A stretch of 60,000 nucleotides of DNA from Cristatella mucedo (lineage: Eukaryota > Bryozoa > Phylactolaemata > Cristatellidae), in NCBI GenBank assembly GCA_009760855.2, contig WPIO01000030.1, positions 2,289,001-2,349,000 on the forward strand, written 5' to 3'. The notes beneath the pieces were generated by a model. That model saw only the letters and a list, made by a program, of their open reading frames with translations, did no database searches and was not told the origin of the DNA. The position numbers and the translations under genes were made by a program. Every line of letters starts with the position of its first letter. Position 1 is the first letter of the stretch. Of the stretch, positions 36,265 through 49,399 are shown one piece after another.

Positions 36265-37412
36265 AGATCCGGTACTTTTCACGGTTCACACTCTCACTCT
36301 TGCTGATGCAATTGCCAAGCTCAATCTAGGCGTCCACTTCTATGTGGATGACACTCACTTGTACCTTTACTTTGATTACTCCCAGCCTTCGAGAGCCTCA
36401 AATTCTCTCAACTGATGACATTCGCACATGGATGGCAAAAAGTTTCTTAAACTAAACTATGCTACAATTAGCTTATTAGTTAAGGGCAAACCTAGCGAGA
36501 TTTAGAAATTTGAAAGGCTAGCGCTCAAAATTAGCTCTGTGAGAGTATCTCCCGTTAAATCAGCTCGAAATCTAGGCGTCATGTTCCAAAGTGACCTCTC
36601 ATCAGAAACCACATCAGCTCGACAATCAAGTCTGCCCACTTTCAGATACATGGCACTGCTAAAATTCGGGTTTGTTTAGATAAGGATGCCACAACTAGTT
36701 AGTCAACTATTAGTGTCATCGTGTCTTGACTTCTGTAACTCAAAGTTTGCTGGCCTACCAGCATGCACAATCAGGTGCTTACAGCTGGTGCAAAACTCAG
36801 CAGCTAGGCTTGTCTGTCGTGAGCATCGAAGTTGCCACAATTCCCACATCAACCACTTCACGCCGATCTTCACTGCCTACCAGGCAAGCAACGAATTGAC
36901 TTAAATATTTTGTTTCTCACTTTTAGGTCACTTCATTCTTTCGCTCTAAGCTATCTCTCAGAGCTACTCCACCATAAGGCCAAGCATTGTACCACCCGCT
37001 TTTCTGAATCCAACAGTTCATCAATACCTAGTACAATCCTCAAATCTTTTGAAGACCATGCATTTAATTCGTATGCTTCCTAAGCCTGAAAATGACTCCC
37101 GACTTGCATCACAACATCTCATGACTTGACCACATTTAAAAAGAACTTGAAAACACACCTATTTAGAACGGCATTTAGTGGATCCCAGTAATTCGCCCTT
37201 CATTTGCTTTTTCATCCTGACCCTGTGCATGCGGCCACTAACCACACTTGCATGCTGACCATGTGCATGTTACCAGTAACCATGCTATTAATGCTGTTTA
37301 TCAAGCATGATATTACTTATGATTCGATCGCGTTTCTCTTGGCAGCTAATGTACAGTGCCTAGAAAGGGATTGAGTTCTCTGAGAGTGCTTTATTAAGGG
37401 CATTATTATTAT
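36265..37412 (+). mobile_element. LINE family A copy, RT to tail
   Basis: Starts within RT just before the catalytic box, here FYVDD (normally FYADD), then DIRTWM-like, the ORF C-terminus, complete 3' UTR and hairpin, with a short (ATT) tail. About five frame breaks. Same truncation class as the right-edge copy but older. Confidence 0.88.
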
Positions 37413-37984
37413 ATGGGTCTAAGACGAGATCTTTATCAAAGATCGCTAGGTGTTCTGTTTTAAATTTATTTCTACTGACAAATAGAGCTCCTTTCCACCA
37501 TCTATGTCAAAGTGCTATTTATTGAAATCTGATATCCAATTTAATGCTGTCCACGTGCTTCTTACATCACGAAATACCCAGTACCGTTAATTACCTGTTC
37601 CATCAAAGCTTAAGACCTCGAGAAACCATACCTTAAATAAATCGTCAGCAAAATCTGAAAGTGTGCATTTGCCAAAACAATATTAGTACTATGTAAGATT
37701 GAATTATCTTTACCCTAAAATATCATGAAACAGGCTAAGACCTCACAGGTTCATGTTACTTGATAATTCGTTAGTTTCATTGCATGCTCATTAGCATGCA
37801 CCCATATTAAATTAAACTGCCAGAAATGATTCTTAAACAGTTAGGACTTGTTGTTGGCTAGTTATCCGGTCACTGTCACTAGCCCTAGCCTACCTATCAG
37901 AAATATTCTCTCAACATGCCAAGAATAATGCAAGTAGCTGTTGTAACTATAATCGCACAGCTATTCGTTGAAATAAATTCAAAA
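37413..37984. other. Unassigned, presumed intron
   Basis: Nothing recognised. Confidence 0.3.
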
Positions 37985-38385
37985 GCCTTGGAGAGCCTGC
38001 CTTACGTTCGTATGCTCCTAAAGCCTGATTTTCTTCATGAATCACTTCACTAAGTAACCCGCCTTAGCGATGCTTGAAAAGAAGCTTATATTAAACCGGT
38101 TTACTATATCATTTTGTCTATTTTAGTGAAGGCATTTGACTAAGTAGGTCCATATGATTCGTTCTTTGTTTTTATGCCTGCTGAAACTGTTCGTGCTGCC
38201 ACAAGCCACATTTGTATGCTGACCATGTGCAGGTCACCTCTTGCCATGCTCTGATTGTTATAACTCAGCATGTTGAGAAGAAACTGTTCAATGACTTCCT
38301 TAGCAACAAATGTAAAGTGTCTGGAAAAAATTGAATTCTCTGAGGGCGCTATGGGGTAATTTATTTTTAATTATACCAGTATTAT
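37985..38385 (+). mobile_element. LINE family A 3' copy
   Basis: ccttggagagcctgcc onward matches the 3' UTR; hairpin near 38310-38350 (ctgagggcgct). The tail is eroded. Confidence 0.78.
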
Positions 38386-38399
38386 AATTGTTTCTTTTT

Positions 38400-38541
38400 T
38401 GCACATGAATTTTTACCCAGTGCATGCTTCTCGCACATGTTACCGAGTATCATTTGATAACACTTTCTACATAATTTCCGTAAAGTTCCAAGAAAGAACT
38501 TAAGTTCCCTATGAAAAAATTGCACTATAACTATTATTTTT
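38400..38541 (+). mobile_element. LINE family A 3' fragment, diverged
   Basis: acccagtgcatgcttctcgcac, then a damaged hairpin and an ATT-rich end. Directly downstream of another copy in the same orientation. Confidence 0.6.
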
Positions 38542-41500
38542 ATTGACTCTCGGTTTTATTTCTGTAAATCTCCACCAGTATTGATCTTGGGCTTTTTAGT
38601 ACTCAAAAACATAAGTGAACACTATCTTAAGAGTGGTACACACTTATGTTTCATACCCGATATATAGGCTTTCACAAAACTTCCCAGTGAAAGCGAATGC
38701 TGCTGGTAGATTTTCAGGACTAATTTGGTTACAGGTTCAGCTAAAAATTGGGATCAAATGCAAGTGTCTTCTTACCTATGATGAAGTAGAAAACCTTACC
38801 TAACCCAACGAAGTTTAATTGCAAGATATGGGTAATCAAAGATAAGCGAGTTTTTAGCAGTGACTATCCATAGTAGGTCTAGAGTATTGATCTATGGGTA
38901 TTAATACGTAGTGTACTTATTATAGCTGATTAGCAATTTCTAGGTCACTTTAGCTTAGCTTAATGATGACTTTGATCCGATTTAAAATATGCAAAATCTA
39001 AAGCAATCATTCGAGGAAGTGATTTCTGAAGTAAAATGAACTCACAGCTTGCTTTCTTCTGCAAGAAAAACCAAAGAAAGCGAAAACCTAAAATAGTGCA
39101 AATGATGGAAGCAGAAGTTCGCATACAGTGTTTGACATTGAGGTTTTAAAGGTGAATAAAGTCTCATTTAGTTCAAATGGTCGCTCTGGTTTTAGATCTT
39201 TGTGGTTCATGTCGAAAAGAAATCTCGCATGAGAAGCTAAAAGTTTTGATGTCGCGTGTGAGTATTAATTCTGAAAACGAGTTTCAAGTGTCTGCTATCA
39301 AATCAGCTTACATTATTAACCATTTTAACGAATAACCTACCACCTCTAGTCGTGTTGTAATTATTGCCATAGTGAATGCTACCAAAAGTTATGATAACGT
39401 CTAAACAGCTTACTTGAAGTGCCTTGAAAGAAATATGTTTCACATAGGATGCTAAAAGAATGCAGCAATAAAGATAATATTACTATCGGCCAGACTGAAT
39501 TTATTGTTATAATGCTGCAGTGCTTCCTGCAGCAGTAGGTAGTATTGTAGAGACCGTTTCTGCTGTAATGAATTATGATTCTGGTATTGCACAATCTAAA
39601 AAAAACGAAATTCTACTAAAAGCATATCCCTGCTGCTTTATTTATCTGAAAGTTATTTCAGCAACTTATACAATACAAGGTATTTCAAATTTCTGTCACT
39701 TTCACATTGGAAAAATTGTAGCTCCGAAATATATTAGAAATCAAATCATGCTCAGAACCAAGTACAATACAAAAATATTGAGTTTTTACCACTTGGTTTA
39801 ATTAATGAGTATTCCCTTTACTTAGAACCCCGGAATTGGTAATTGAGTGTTTTAGAATATTGTAAAAATGAGCAGCATACCTGTCTGTCACAGACTAAGT
39901 AGCTGCCTAGCCACACCATAGCTTGGTTCGGACTTTCCTTGCTCCCCATTCTTAAGCAGCGATTCTATTAAATTATCGTTTGTCTTTCTCAAATGCTGCT
40001 TTACGAACTTGCACCCGTATATCTACCTATACGACCTCTTTGCTCCTTATTTGTGCTCTCACCCCACCGCCTACTTAGGGTCAAGCAATTTTGACTTCGT
40101 ATGCACTAAACAAAAACTCTTATGGTGAATAATCTGAATGCACCAAAAGTCTGATACTCAGTCCTGGAACCTAAGGACCTAGCATCAATTATGTGGCTGC
40201 TACTGTGCTGGTCTGCTTCCCATCTTTGAAAGTAGACAGTCCGTCCGTGTTCGGTTCTTATAACTGTGCTTACGTTTTCGGTATTTATCATATTCTAGCA
40301 GTCTGACATTAAACTTCAATGCATATATGCAGTGCTGTGTAGGATCTTTAGATTTCTTTTGTTGGAATGAGATGGTATTCTCATTAGGTTGTGATATCTG
40401 ATTAAGTCCACTAGTTATGCGCAGCCTTTTCATTGCAGCTAGTTATCAAGCAAATGATCACGGTTACGACCATGCAGTGGTTTCTAAATTGGCAAATCAT
40501 AACAGAAAATGTTATATACGCCCCGCAGTTGATGCACCTACTGTGAAATAAATTACGTGGGTTACGCCAGAATGAGCATAATTTGTTACAGCTTCAAGCT
40601 GTGGTTTCAAATCGTTAATGATTTCAATCCACACATTTTGTGTGAGACCAGAATGCTACAGTTGTATACAGTTTCAAGTTTCGCTTGCTTGAGATCATTT
40701 GAGAAATGCTAAAGTAATTCTACTTTATGCAGTATTGGACTAAAGCTGAAGTTTACCTCTCTAAGGTTGCAGTGGAGTGCTGATCACCTGAATTTTAGAA
40801 AGGCACATATACCAGCAATATTTTGACTGTTAAATCCTGGCAATGAAAGTACATGATAACGAACAGAAACAGCGGCAATTAAGGCGTCAAACATTAGGAG
40901 AGAGATATTACTTTACACGCCATAAAAAATTCACGTCTCTCATAAAAGTCTTCGGAGCATTGAGTTTGTAGGATCCTTTAAATTTCCCTAAGAAATGTGT
41001 GTTTGAAACCAAAGTGGTCATGCATGAACCATTTACAGATAATAGAGCATTGTCTATATTAGTGTCCGACTCGGTTCATTTTGTCTTGGGCATTGCCAAT
41101 TAAGTATATGAACAGCAACAGGATTAAAAAGGGTGAGCCTCATCAACTTTCGCTTCAAGATCAATGTTATGGAAAATTGATTGATGCAGACTATTCCACA
41201 AACCTTGACGCCGGCAGCAATTAATATAAAGCTCTTTTATATTTTTCATAGGCAATCCATGCACATTTGTCAATGCAATCCACTTAGTATTAGGAGCTAA
41301 TGGATGGTTATTGACTAAAATTGCAGTTCAGTTGCAAATACGTTTTGCCTCTTGTAGGTTGGAAAATTAGTGTAAATCGTTCCTTTCTTCGAAAAGCTCT
41401 AACGCATTTACAATGTTTCACAGGAGCTGCTGCAAACAATGACGAAATTATTCTTTAACGAATTCTTTGATCCTGCATATGGTTTCTGATTCAAATAATA

Positions 41501-42868
41501 TTAGAAAACTGTATCAAATTGCTATAACATAATTAGTGTCCTACCTCTAAGCGGGGCATATCTTTATAGTAGGTGGTGCAAAAGACTGTCTAATATGGGT
41601 AGACGAATTGAATAAGGTTTTCGTTATAAGTTTTATTAAACTAATTTTCTGTGTATTTTTGCTGAATTAAAGAAGGAGTAATTAAAGATTCTGTTTTCGG
41701 AATCTAAGTCTTATTTAAAATATATTAAAATATAGCAGCGAGCACGAGGACAGCGATGTAAGATTTACCAATGCAGATTTGTAATTTCTCATAATTTTAA
41801 ATGTGCATTCCTCCTCATTTCATCGGGAAGCAGATAAACTAGCTTTCCCCGATAACGTTTCAGTTTAGTAGCCCTAAAAAATATTGATTTTCACCTGACA
41901 TGTGCAAAATTTGAAACTTATAAAGTATAAGTTACATTTCTCAAACCTTCTTTCTAAATCGTCTAGACAGCCTCAAGTACTTGCGATACACATACCATCT
42001 GTAGATGTGCCTGAAGCGGCTGGATAGTTGCCGAACTGAGCTCTGAAACTTTAAAACTGAAAAAAAGGATTACAGAAGGTGATAGTAGTACTCTAATCTT
42101 CCGGAGCTAATTATAATTAGGAAATAGAGAGGTTGATAGCAGAGCAACCAGAATAGAGCTAGCTGGTACGGTACTTTGGATAAGTTGTAAACCAAAAGCA
42201 TCTTCAAGATTGTCAAGGTACTGCTATATTATTTCTCTTGAGATTTGTGCTAAAAATCAGAAATACATCATGATGATATTAATAAAAAAACTATATATAA
42301 AAAAGTATTTCGATACATTTTTGGAGAATTCTCGCAGAATTCTAGACAATTATCTACCCAAGATGCAGGGCTAAGATACAATGCAATACTGATAATGCAT
42401 ACAAAATGATGTACTAATAAAGATTTATTGTTAGCCGTAGATCAGGACTCAATTAGATACCGATTCCGGGACATGCATTTGCGGTCTATTTGAGAAAATG
42501 ATTTGTGGTATGCTCTCTTCAATGAGAACTCAGATTAATTAAATCGAGGCTTCAAAAATATTCTACAGCCATTTTACTCCCAATGTCTTGTCCCTTATTA
42601 GCCCTAAATGACGGCATACAATTGAAGGTCATGGTAATAAAAACACGATTTTATGAGCCATGAGAAGATACTTTAGACTAGGGATGATGACGATTCTATT
42701 AGAACTTCACAGACTGATTAATTTGATTGTCAATAAATTGCTATACTGAGGGCAAAGGTTAGATTAACAATTAATTAAATCAGCACCAAATTTTCTACTT
42801 GGTTTAATTGTTAATACAAAAAGGATTATTCTTTTAATTAAAGTTGCGGACAATGAAGAACATATGGC
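38542..42868. other. AT-rich intron of the CUB-LDLa gene
   Basis: Over 4 kb without a repeat family, RNA gene or splice-flanked exon that I can support. Open stretches at 39520-39801 (+) and 40200-40433 (-) carry no recognisable domain. Confidence 0.35.
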
Positions 42869-42895
42869 GAGGGAGAGAGAGAGAGAGAGAGAGAG
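42869..42895. repeat. (GA)n microsatellite, short
   Basis: About 13 GA units. Confidence 0.95.
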
Positions 42896-43172
42896 TGATA
42901 GCATAGATGGCTGTACAACTTACCCATCTCTGAAATAATTTAACGTTTGGCGTTAGGGACGCTGCTAAATAGTATTTGGCCTTTGTAGCTAACATTCTTG
43001 AAATTAACACAAGATGATGTAGTTTAAATGCACAGTAACTGCATTAGAAAAATCAACCATCTATGCTTGATGCGGATACTGCTAATAAAAGATTCGCATG
43101 AACTAAGAAAAAATTCTAATTATTTGGAACATTTTCCATCCCAGCAACAGTTGATCTGCAGAGTCAACTCAC

Positions 43173-43288
43173 GTAATGACGTAAAATTGGCACGAAATCC
43201 TCTTTGCAATATCCGTGAATATGAATAGAAGGTTAAAGTCCCTCCACCACTAAGATCAATAAATGAATGCAGATATGAGTCGGAAAAA
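43173..43288 (-). CDS. NETO/LEV-10-like gene: exon for second half of CUB domain 2
   Basis: 116 nt on the minus strand after an 80-nt intron. Acceptor ...atattgttttcag, donor gtgagt. Phase 2 in, phase 1 out, exactly as in the CUB 1 second-half exon. The translation contains LSGGGTLTFYSYS and then QRGFRANFT, which fit the final strands of a CUB domain (hydrophobic strand, then GFRA, then closing strand) and include an N-glycosylation sequon. The end joins in frame to the LDLa exon about 10 kb downstream, giving a short linker with Gln at the split codon. Confidence 0.82.
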
Positions 43289-43368
43289 CTGAAAACAATA
43301 TATATTCAGTTAAAGGCTTGTAGACACCGAATTTCGGACGGCTTGCAACATAAAGGAATACAGTTTAC

Positions 43369-43570
43369 CTCGAGTATCTTTTGGCTGCATCAATAGTGTA
43401 TATATTTCCTGTATTGCCGATTTCAATAAATTGAAACCAAATTCGTACGATGGCTCCTTGTGTCTTAGGGGTCAGATTCCATTCACACTTAACCAAATCT
43501 GGATAATAGTCCGGGTAGTTCGGAGAACTGATAACACCTGAGTCGATTAGATTATTTTCTTTGCAAACAT
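43369..43570 (-). CDS. NETO/LEV-10-like gene: exon for first half of CUB domain 2
   Basis: 202 nt on the minus strand. Acceptor ...tttctctaatag with a good pyrimidine tract, donor gtaaac. Phase 1 in, phase 2 out, identical to the equivalent CUB 1 exon. The translation starts VCKENNLIDSG and carries ISSPNYPDYYP, then VKCEWNLTP (Cys, Trp and a sequon) and the strand AIVRIWFQFIEI. The CUB 1 C-terminal exon ends with T and this exon starts with AT, making a Tyr codon, so the two domains can be joined directly. The conserved second Cys pair and the CDY signature are absent, so this CUB is predicted to have one disulfide and probably no canonical calcium site. Confidence 0.85.
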
Positions 43571-44272
43571 CTATTAGAGAAAAAATATTCGAATATCGTG
43601 TAAAATATTAACATTCAGTGACGTATTTATCAATAAAAATGAACGCTTGAGACATATCTGAGATTGATTTAGGTTAAGCAGTCATCCAAGCTCAAAACTT
43701 AACTTGCGATGAAATTAATTCTTAAAAACATGGCCAGGCATTTTGTCACTCCATTAAAAAGTGAGGACATGATAGCTATCGAAGGATGCACCAGTTATCA
43801 TATAGGAATATGGTTCTTGCCTCCCAAAAACAAGTGCTATATCCCTTGTAGCCCCATGCAAAACTTTCGTCCGAAAACTGAATTTTGTGCGGACATCGTG
43901 TACAGTAGCCTATACAGCTAAGACCTGATTAAAGATTATAGGCTAGCTGCTTGACAGTAACGTGTAAGCAATTATGTGTCTATGAACATGTAAATGCTTC
44001 CAGGTTTGGACTAGTACCACCAACACGGGGCTGTATAAGTTATGCCTGTGACTAGTAATCTGCTTATTAGTCGTTGTTGTGCAGATGTATATTCACTTTA
44101 TTTTGTTCGTTAAAATGGATTGATAAATATTATTTTTGTTGCAAAGATCCAAGGACTATGAATCCAGAAAAGAAGATTGATCGTCGAGGTCATTATTTTT
44201 TAATGTGCTTCTTTGATTCAGTCATTGTGCGATATTAGCTAGACTAGGCCTTTCTTGGATCGATTGTTATGA
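43571..44272. other. Presumed intron
   Basis: Nothing recognised. Confidence 0.35.
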
Positions 44273-45060
44273 ACCTACAGTGGTCCTCGTAAGCCTGTCA
44301 ATGGACAGTCAGTCCGGATATTGTCCATGCCTTTTCAAACTCATGGATAGTAAACCTAGCTAGTTCAATATCGTTAGTAAACCATAAGCCGTCTGGGCGA
44401 AGGCTAATAGTGTGCTTAGTCAGGGGTGCAAACTCGTCGAGTATCCAACCTAGTGTCGTGTTCCCGATAGCAACAGGTCGGGAGCGGAAATGAGGTGCAT
44501 AGGTGAAGTAGATATTCTCGCACGGAGGGCATCGATGTCAAGGGTATTGAGGTTTCACGATTCACATGTGATTTCAGACGAGGAAAATAGCACACAATGT
44601 TGACTTACTGACAGATCGGCATAGGGTAAGATAAGCAGAATCTTGAAATATCTTGCAAAGATAGCATGTTGTATGAGAGCATTCTGTCAAGTGTGATCCT
44701 TGTGAGTAGGATCAAGCAGGTGAACCACTAGAAATAGTGAGTGAATTGGAGCTCAAAATTTGGCACTGAAGGCTTTAGTACGTTGTCAAAGTTAATGTTT
44801 AAATCCTCCTAACGAGAAAGGATCAATTTACGGCTCAAACAATCGAAGTGAAATCAAAGAAAGCTTGGATGAATGTGGTATTGCTACCTTGAGAAGACTG
44901 GGCGGAAGCTGTTCAAGCTCACTTGTTGTAGTATTGCTTTTTTGAGTACTGGCCTTAAAGGTGCTGGAACACGACCTGAGGCTAAAGATGTATTTACGTT
45001 GTTAGTTATGCGTGGCAGCACCAGATTAATGCATCGTAGAAGCAAGCCAGTTGGAATTGG
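44273..45060 (-). mobile_element. Rearranged LINE family A fragment, arm of an inverted pair
   Basis: 44273-44860 is the reverse complement of about 45530-46180 at roughly 80%: the endonuclease C-terminus and the linker to RT. 44890-45060 in antisense matches the start of the RT region (cctcaggtcgtgttccagcacc). In a normal copy RT follows the linker, but here it precedes it, and the 3' half of the element is missing. The fragment has therefore been rearranged after insertion. Confidence 0.7.
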
Positions 45061-45099
45061 GTATACACAACTAGTTGTCTTCTTTTATTGGGATATAAA

Positions 45100-47640
45100 C
45101 ATTAGGCTAAGATATATAGTCACATCTTATATTACAGACATCCAGATGCTGCAAGAATTGATGTACAATATTCCAAGGGGTGGTGATGCCAACTTATCTC
45201 TTAGTGGTCACCAGACCTGCGGTAACTCAGGCCGCCCAACTTGTCTTGTCTTTAGAATGCTTGCTCAAAGTGCTATAACCCTTCTGGTAAGTGACCTTTC
45301 TGAAAAGGCTTCGACCTGCTCTCTTTACCGAACCATTAAAAGAGGCAGGGCTGAAGGCTTTTCTTTCCTTCTCATCGACAGATCTATAAAAACTGGAAGT
45401 CACTATTATTATACTATCTTAATTAAATTTAAAGCCGTTTGGAGTCCCATCGAAGAAGTCTTTCAATTCTATTATTTTGAGTTCATCGGAAAACGAGCTA
45501 CCAATGGTGTTAGTAGTAGTCTATGCCGGCCCAACGTAGTTATTCCCGTTTATCTAAGCTTTCTCTGGTCTCAGTTCGATTCTGTAAGCTATAAATTGAT
45601 CCTTCCTCGAAAGGACGATTTAATCATTCGTTTTTATAAACGTAACCAAAGCCTCCAGTACCAAAGTTTTTACTCTGATTAACTAATTGTCTCTTGTGGT
45701 TCATCTGCATGACCCTACTTTAAACAAGGGTCACACACTCGACAGAATGTTCTGATGAAACTTCACGTTATCTTTGCAAGATATTTCAAGATTTCACTTA
45801 TCTTACCCCATGCATATCTGTCAGTCAGTCAACATTGTGTGCCCTCCTGCTCATCTGAAATCACATCTGTAACATGAAACCTCATGACCCTTGACATCAG
45901 TGCCCCCAATGCAAGAATGTCTGCTTTACCTATGCACCTCATTTCCACTCCGGACCTGCTACAATTGGTCGATTGCTATAACACGACACTAGCTGGCATA
46001 CTTGACGAGTTAGCACCCCTGACTAAGCACATTGTACTTACTGGCCCTGACGGCTTATGGTTTACCAAGGCATTGTACTAGCTTGGCTTGCTAACCACGA
46101 GTTTAAAAAGGCATGGACAGGATCCGGACTGACTGTCCATTGACTGGCATATGAGGACCAATGTAGGTCGTAAGAAGCGATCCTAGAAAAGGCCCAGTCT
46201 AGCTTTTATCAAACAATTTTGGAATCGCAATAGCACATTTAAAAAAATGCTGTCGTTGACGATCGAGCCTATCCTCAAACACTGAAAGGTTAGCTCATTA
46301 CTTTTTAATCTCTGTGATGATCTAGCTGATCCCTTCTTTGGTTTTTTCTTAAAAATACAGACAAGATCATGAAGTCCATCTCTAAGCTGGCATCACCCCT
46401 CCTTGGAATACTGTGTACCTCAATTCTTGCAGCACCTTGACGCATACATTCAAGCAGGTCACTACTGATCTTGTCCTAAAGTTCATATCCCAATCAACGA
46501 AAACAACTAGTCTTCTGGACTTCCAAATTTCATGCTTCTCGACGAATTAATCCGGGGCTGCCAACCATAACCAATACCATACATACGTCGTTAGCCTCAG
46601 GTCCTGTCCCAGTACCTTCAAAAAGGCTTAAATCAGGCCCTTATTCAAAAAAGCATAGCTAGACCAAGTGAACTTAAGCAACTTCCGCCAAGTCTCCCTT
46701 CTACCGTTTCGACCAAAGATAGTAAAAGGAATCATGAATGACCAGTTGAATTCATATATTGTAACTGCTAAAATTACTAGTATTTTCTAGTCCGGTTTGA
46801 GAGTCAATCTCTCCAAGCAGTCAGCATGTCTACGGGTTTATACTGACCTTTGTCAAAATGCGTACATAGGTAGATTATCCCTGCATGGTTTGATTTATCA
46901 TCTCAGCGGGGCATCAATGGCACTATTTTGCAATGATTCTGGTCGCGTCTCAGTGGAAGACTCTGGAGTATTCATTTGAATGGACCCAGATCATCGGCTG
47001 AACTTCATAAATATCGGGTAGGTCATGGCTCTGTACCTGGTCTTGTGGTTTTCACGTTTTTCCCACTTCCTCTTTCCTATGTCATTGCAATGCAAAATCT
47101 AGGCTTTCAGGACTATAAGATTGTGCTCTTTTATTCAGTGATGCTGCTGTGCAGCTTGGTACTTCGCAACCGGTACTCAGCATGTTGGTGAGGTCTCGAC
47201 AGGAGCCCAAAAAAAACATTTTGTGAAGAAGGCTGCTCCCACATCTAGCTGTCACTACTGATCCCTATCTAAGATTAGGAACTGAATTCCACTACGCTTT
47301 CAAAAACTGGCTAGCTCCCTGGTTCAATCTCGATAGTTTATTGAAGCTTAAATAAGTGGCTTAACTGCCAGATAGTCTCTAGGGCCACTGCAGCTGGTGA
47401 TGAATATGGCGGAAAGGCTGTTTTCATGTATTCCTGAGGTTAGACTATGTGTCTCATTTACGATAAGTTTTTGGAAGGCGGTCGGTTAGTCAACAGATAA
47501 GGATTTGAGTTCCTGCACCGACCCACAATGCCCGCCCCCTCGGCTCTTTCAGAAATGTAAAGCACCTAGAATGAAATTTAGTTCACTGAGGGCGCTTTAT
47601 CAATAAAGTGCTAATACAGCTGTTACTATTATTTGACCTA
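45100..47640 (+). mobile_element. LINE family A, longest copy: endonuclease remnant, RT and 3' end
   Basis: Broken APE-type endonuclease: IPRGGDAN near 45170, a CRPNVVIP segment where the family has YRPP, and NKGHTLD near 45720. The linker is LAPLTKHIVL at 46000 and AQSSFYQTILE-like sequence near 46190. RT N-terminus lies near 46590-46790 and the RT middle near 46800-47150 with heavy damage. The hairpin is at 47558-47600 (gtaaagcacctagaatg, gagggcgctttatc). The 269-codon open stretch 44873-45682 spans this endonuclease relic and the neighbouring fragment and is not a gene. Confidence 0.75.
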
Positions 47641-49019
47641 GCTGAGTAGCTGCACCGGTGTTGAAATCCTGGTGCCCTCGGGTTCTCTATATATCACTAA
47701 TGTAGCTGTTCCATTCCTCTGCCTACAGATTGCTGGTGCCGGGAGCTTTAGCTCAGCAGATCCTATCATCCCGCACTTAGTTTGACGTGTAGTATGCAGC
47801 TGCATTTTTTCTCCTGCTGCCTACTATTGCCAGTATTTTCTATCTATTCTGCGCCGCCACTATTAACTGCTTTAATGAATCAGGTAGACTTCTCAATTTT
47901 TCTTAGTTGCATGAGATAGAGTTTGGTGGCTGCCAATGTCTTAGCGAATGCCGCTTAGACTTAAAGGTAGCTATGCAAAAATCTCCTGTGTAACACCCTC
48001 GTAATCTTCTTGGCCATGTGGACTTATCGGAGAGATACGTGACCTAAGGTGGTATGACGTTGTAGCACAGCACGAGCCCGGCTTTGTTTTAGAGCTAACG
48101 AGAGCTGCTCCGGTGAAAAGCATCTTTGTCATCGAGCAGTGAGACGGAGATAGCTCTCTGGTCGCGATATGGGAATGGCTTAATGCTTGACGGAAGGCTC
48201 AAGTGCTAGCAACGGTATTTTGGCATGCAGAATAGTCCAGCTCCCCATAGAAATGGCCAGCTCCACACTGGAGTGTGGCTAATTACTGTCGGCCGGTCAG
48301 TCAACTTTAGCCATTAAACATCAAACAACGATTTTCAGGATCCGCATTCATGTTGGATGGGGTTGCACTGCAGTTGTCTTGTACTCATTCCTTACTACAG
48401 TGGTCGAAGGTATCGAGCTCAATACTACTAAGGTCGCAGCCCATTTTCCCGGCTTCATATTTCAGAAGAGGACGAAGCTGTCTTCAAAGTGCTGGCTGTT
48501 GTCGTCGCTGCCGCTAGCCGTCCCAATTCGCTGCCGCACTCATCTTTTTGTATAGAAAGGGAGACGGTAGGCCGTTCGGGTCAACCGTCGACTGCTATTA
48601 GATAGCGAGACCCAGTGCCAGGGGAAGTCTGTGGACGCCACGGAATGCGGTCTTATAATGCTCGGTGCTCCCATTTCATGTTTTTTGGGCGGGCTCGTGG
48701 TCCTATCGTAAGAATGTGACACTGTAAACTAGGTTTAGAGTCTTGTGGAGTGGAGCGAGGAGTCGCCTATGTATTAACATCGACCCTCAATTTACCTGCT
48801 TGCACTAAAGCTAGAAGCGGAATCCTAGTTCTGTGGTCAGATGTGGGGCTCTGTTGAAGCGACGGCAGGGGCAGCACATTTTTATTTGGAAGCTGCTGCA
48901 CGGTGGAAACTTGGTCGCTAATTGTCTGCATGGAAGTTCTGAATATTTATCGGTTTGGTTGGCACCCAGCACAGTCTCATGTGACTCAAGTATGGGGAAG
49001 CGTTTTCCGTAAAGGTTAT
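47641..49019. other. GC-richer unassigned segment
   Basis: Composition rises towards the RLE-type LINE remnant. No coding motif recognised before 49400. Confidence 0.3.
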
Positions 49020-49120
49020 TCCGTCAGTAAGGGCATGTGTGAAGTGGAGAATAAAACTGAACTAGACGTGCAGCGTTTGGTACGCCTGCAAATAAAATTC
49101 AGAACAATCGCTATACGATT
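49020..49120 (+). repeat. Dispersed repeat with AATAAA, copy 2
   Basis: Same block as 11385-11500: gaataaaactgaactagacg, then cctgcaaataaaattcag. Located just upstream of the RLE-type LINE remnant, in the same orientation. Confidence 0.55.
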
Positions 49121-49399
49121 GCCTTTGCTGTGTGCGGCTTGTGCCTAAGGCTGTTCTGCAGCAGCCGAAAAGGCTCTGATGGAAGCATGTCGCTTTGCAT
49201 GCGGTCGCTTCGCATGCCGAACTTTGCATCGGTGCATTTCTCGGTTGGGTGTCGCTCTACCTACTTGCTTAGCAATATCCGCTTCGTGACTAATGCCTCC
49301 ATGCTATGTGATGTACAAGCCTGTTGAGTACTATGTTCCTGAGACTCGTTCGTTTGTCAAGTCTCCCGTCACAGACTCGACTGAGCCATCGCCAGCCTT

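Noticed and set aside
44873-45682. 269-codon open reading frame on the + strand as a possible gene
   Set aside because: It runs over a rearranged antisense RT fragment and a frame-broken LINE endonuclease; the recognisable pieces lie in different frames.
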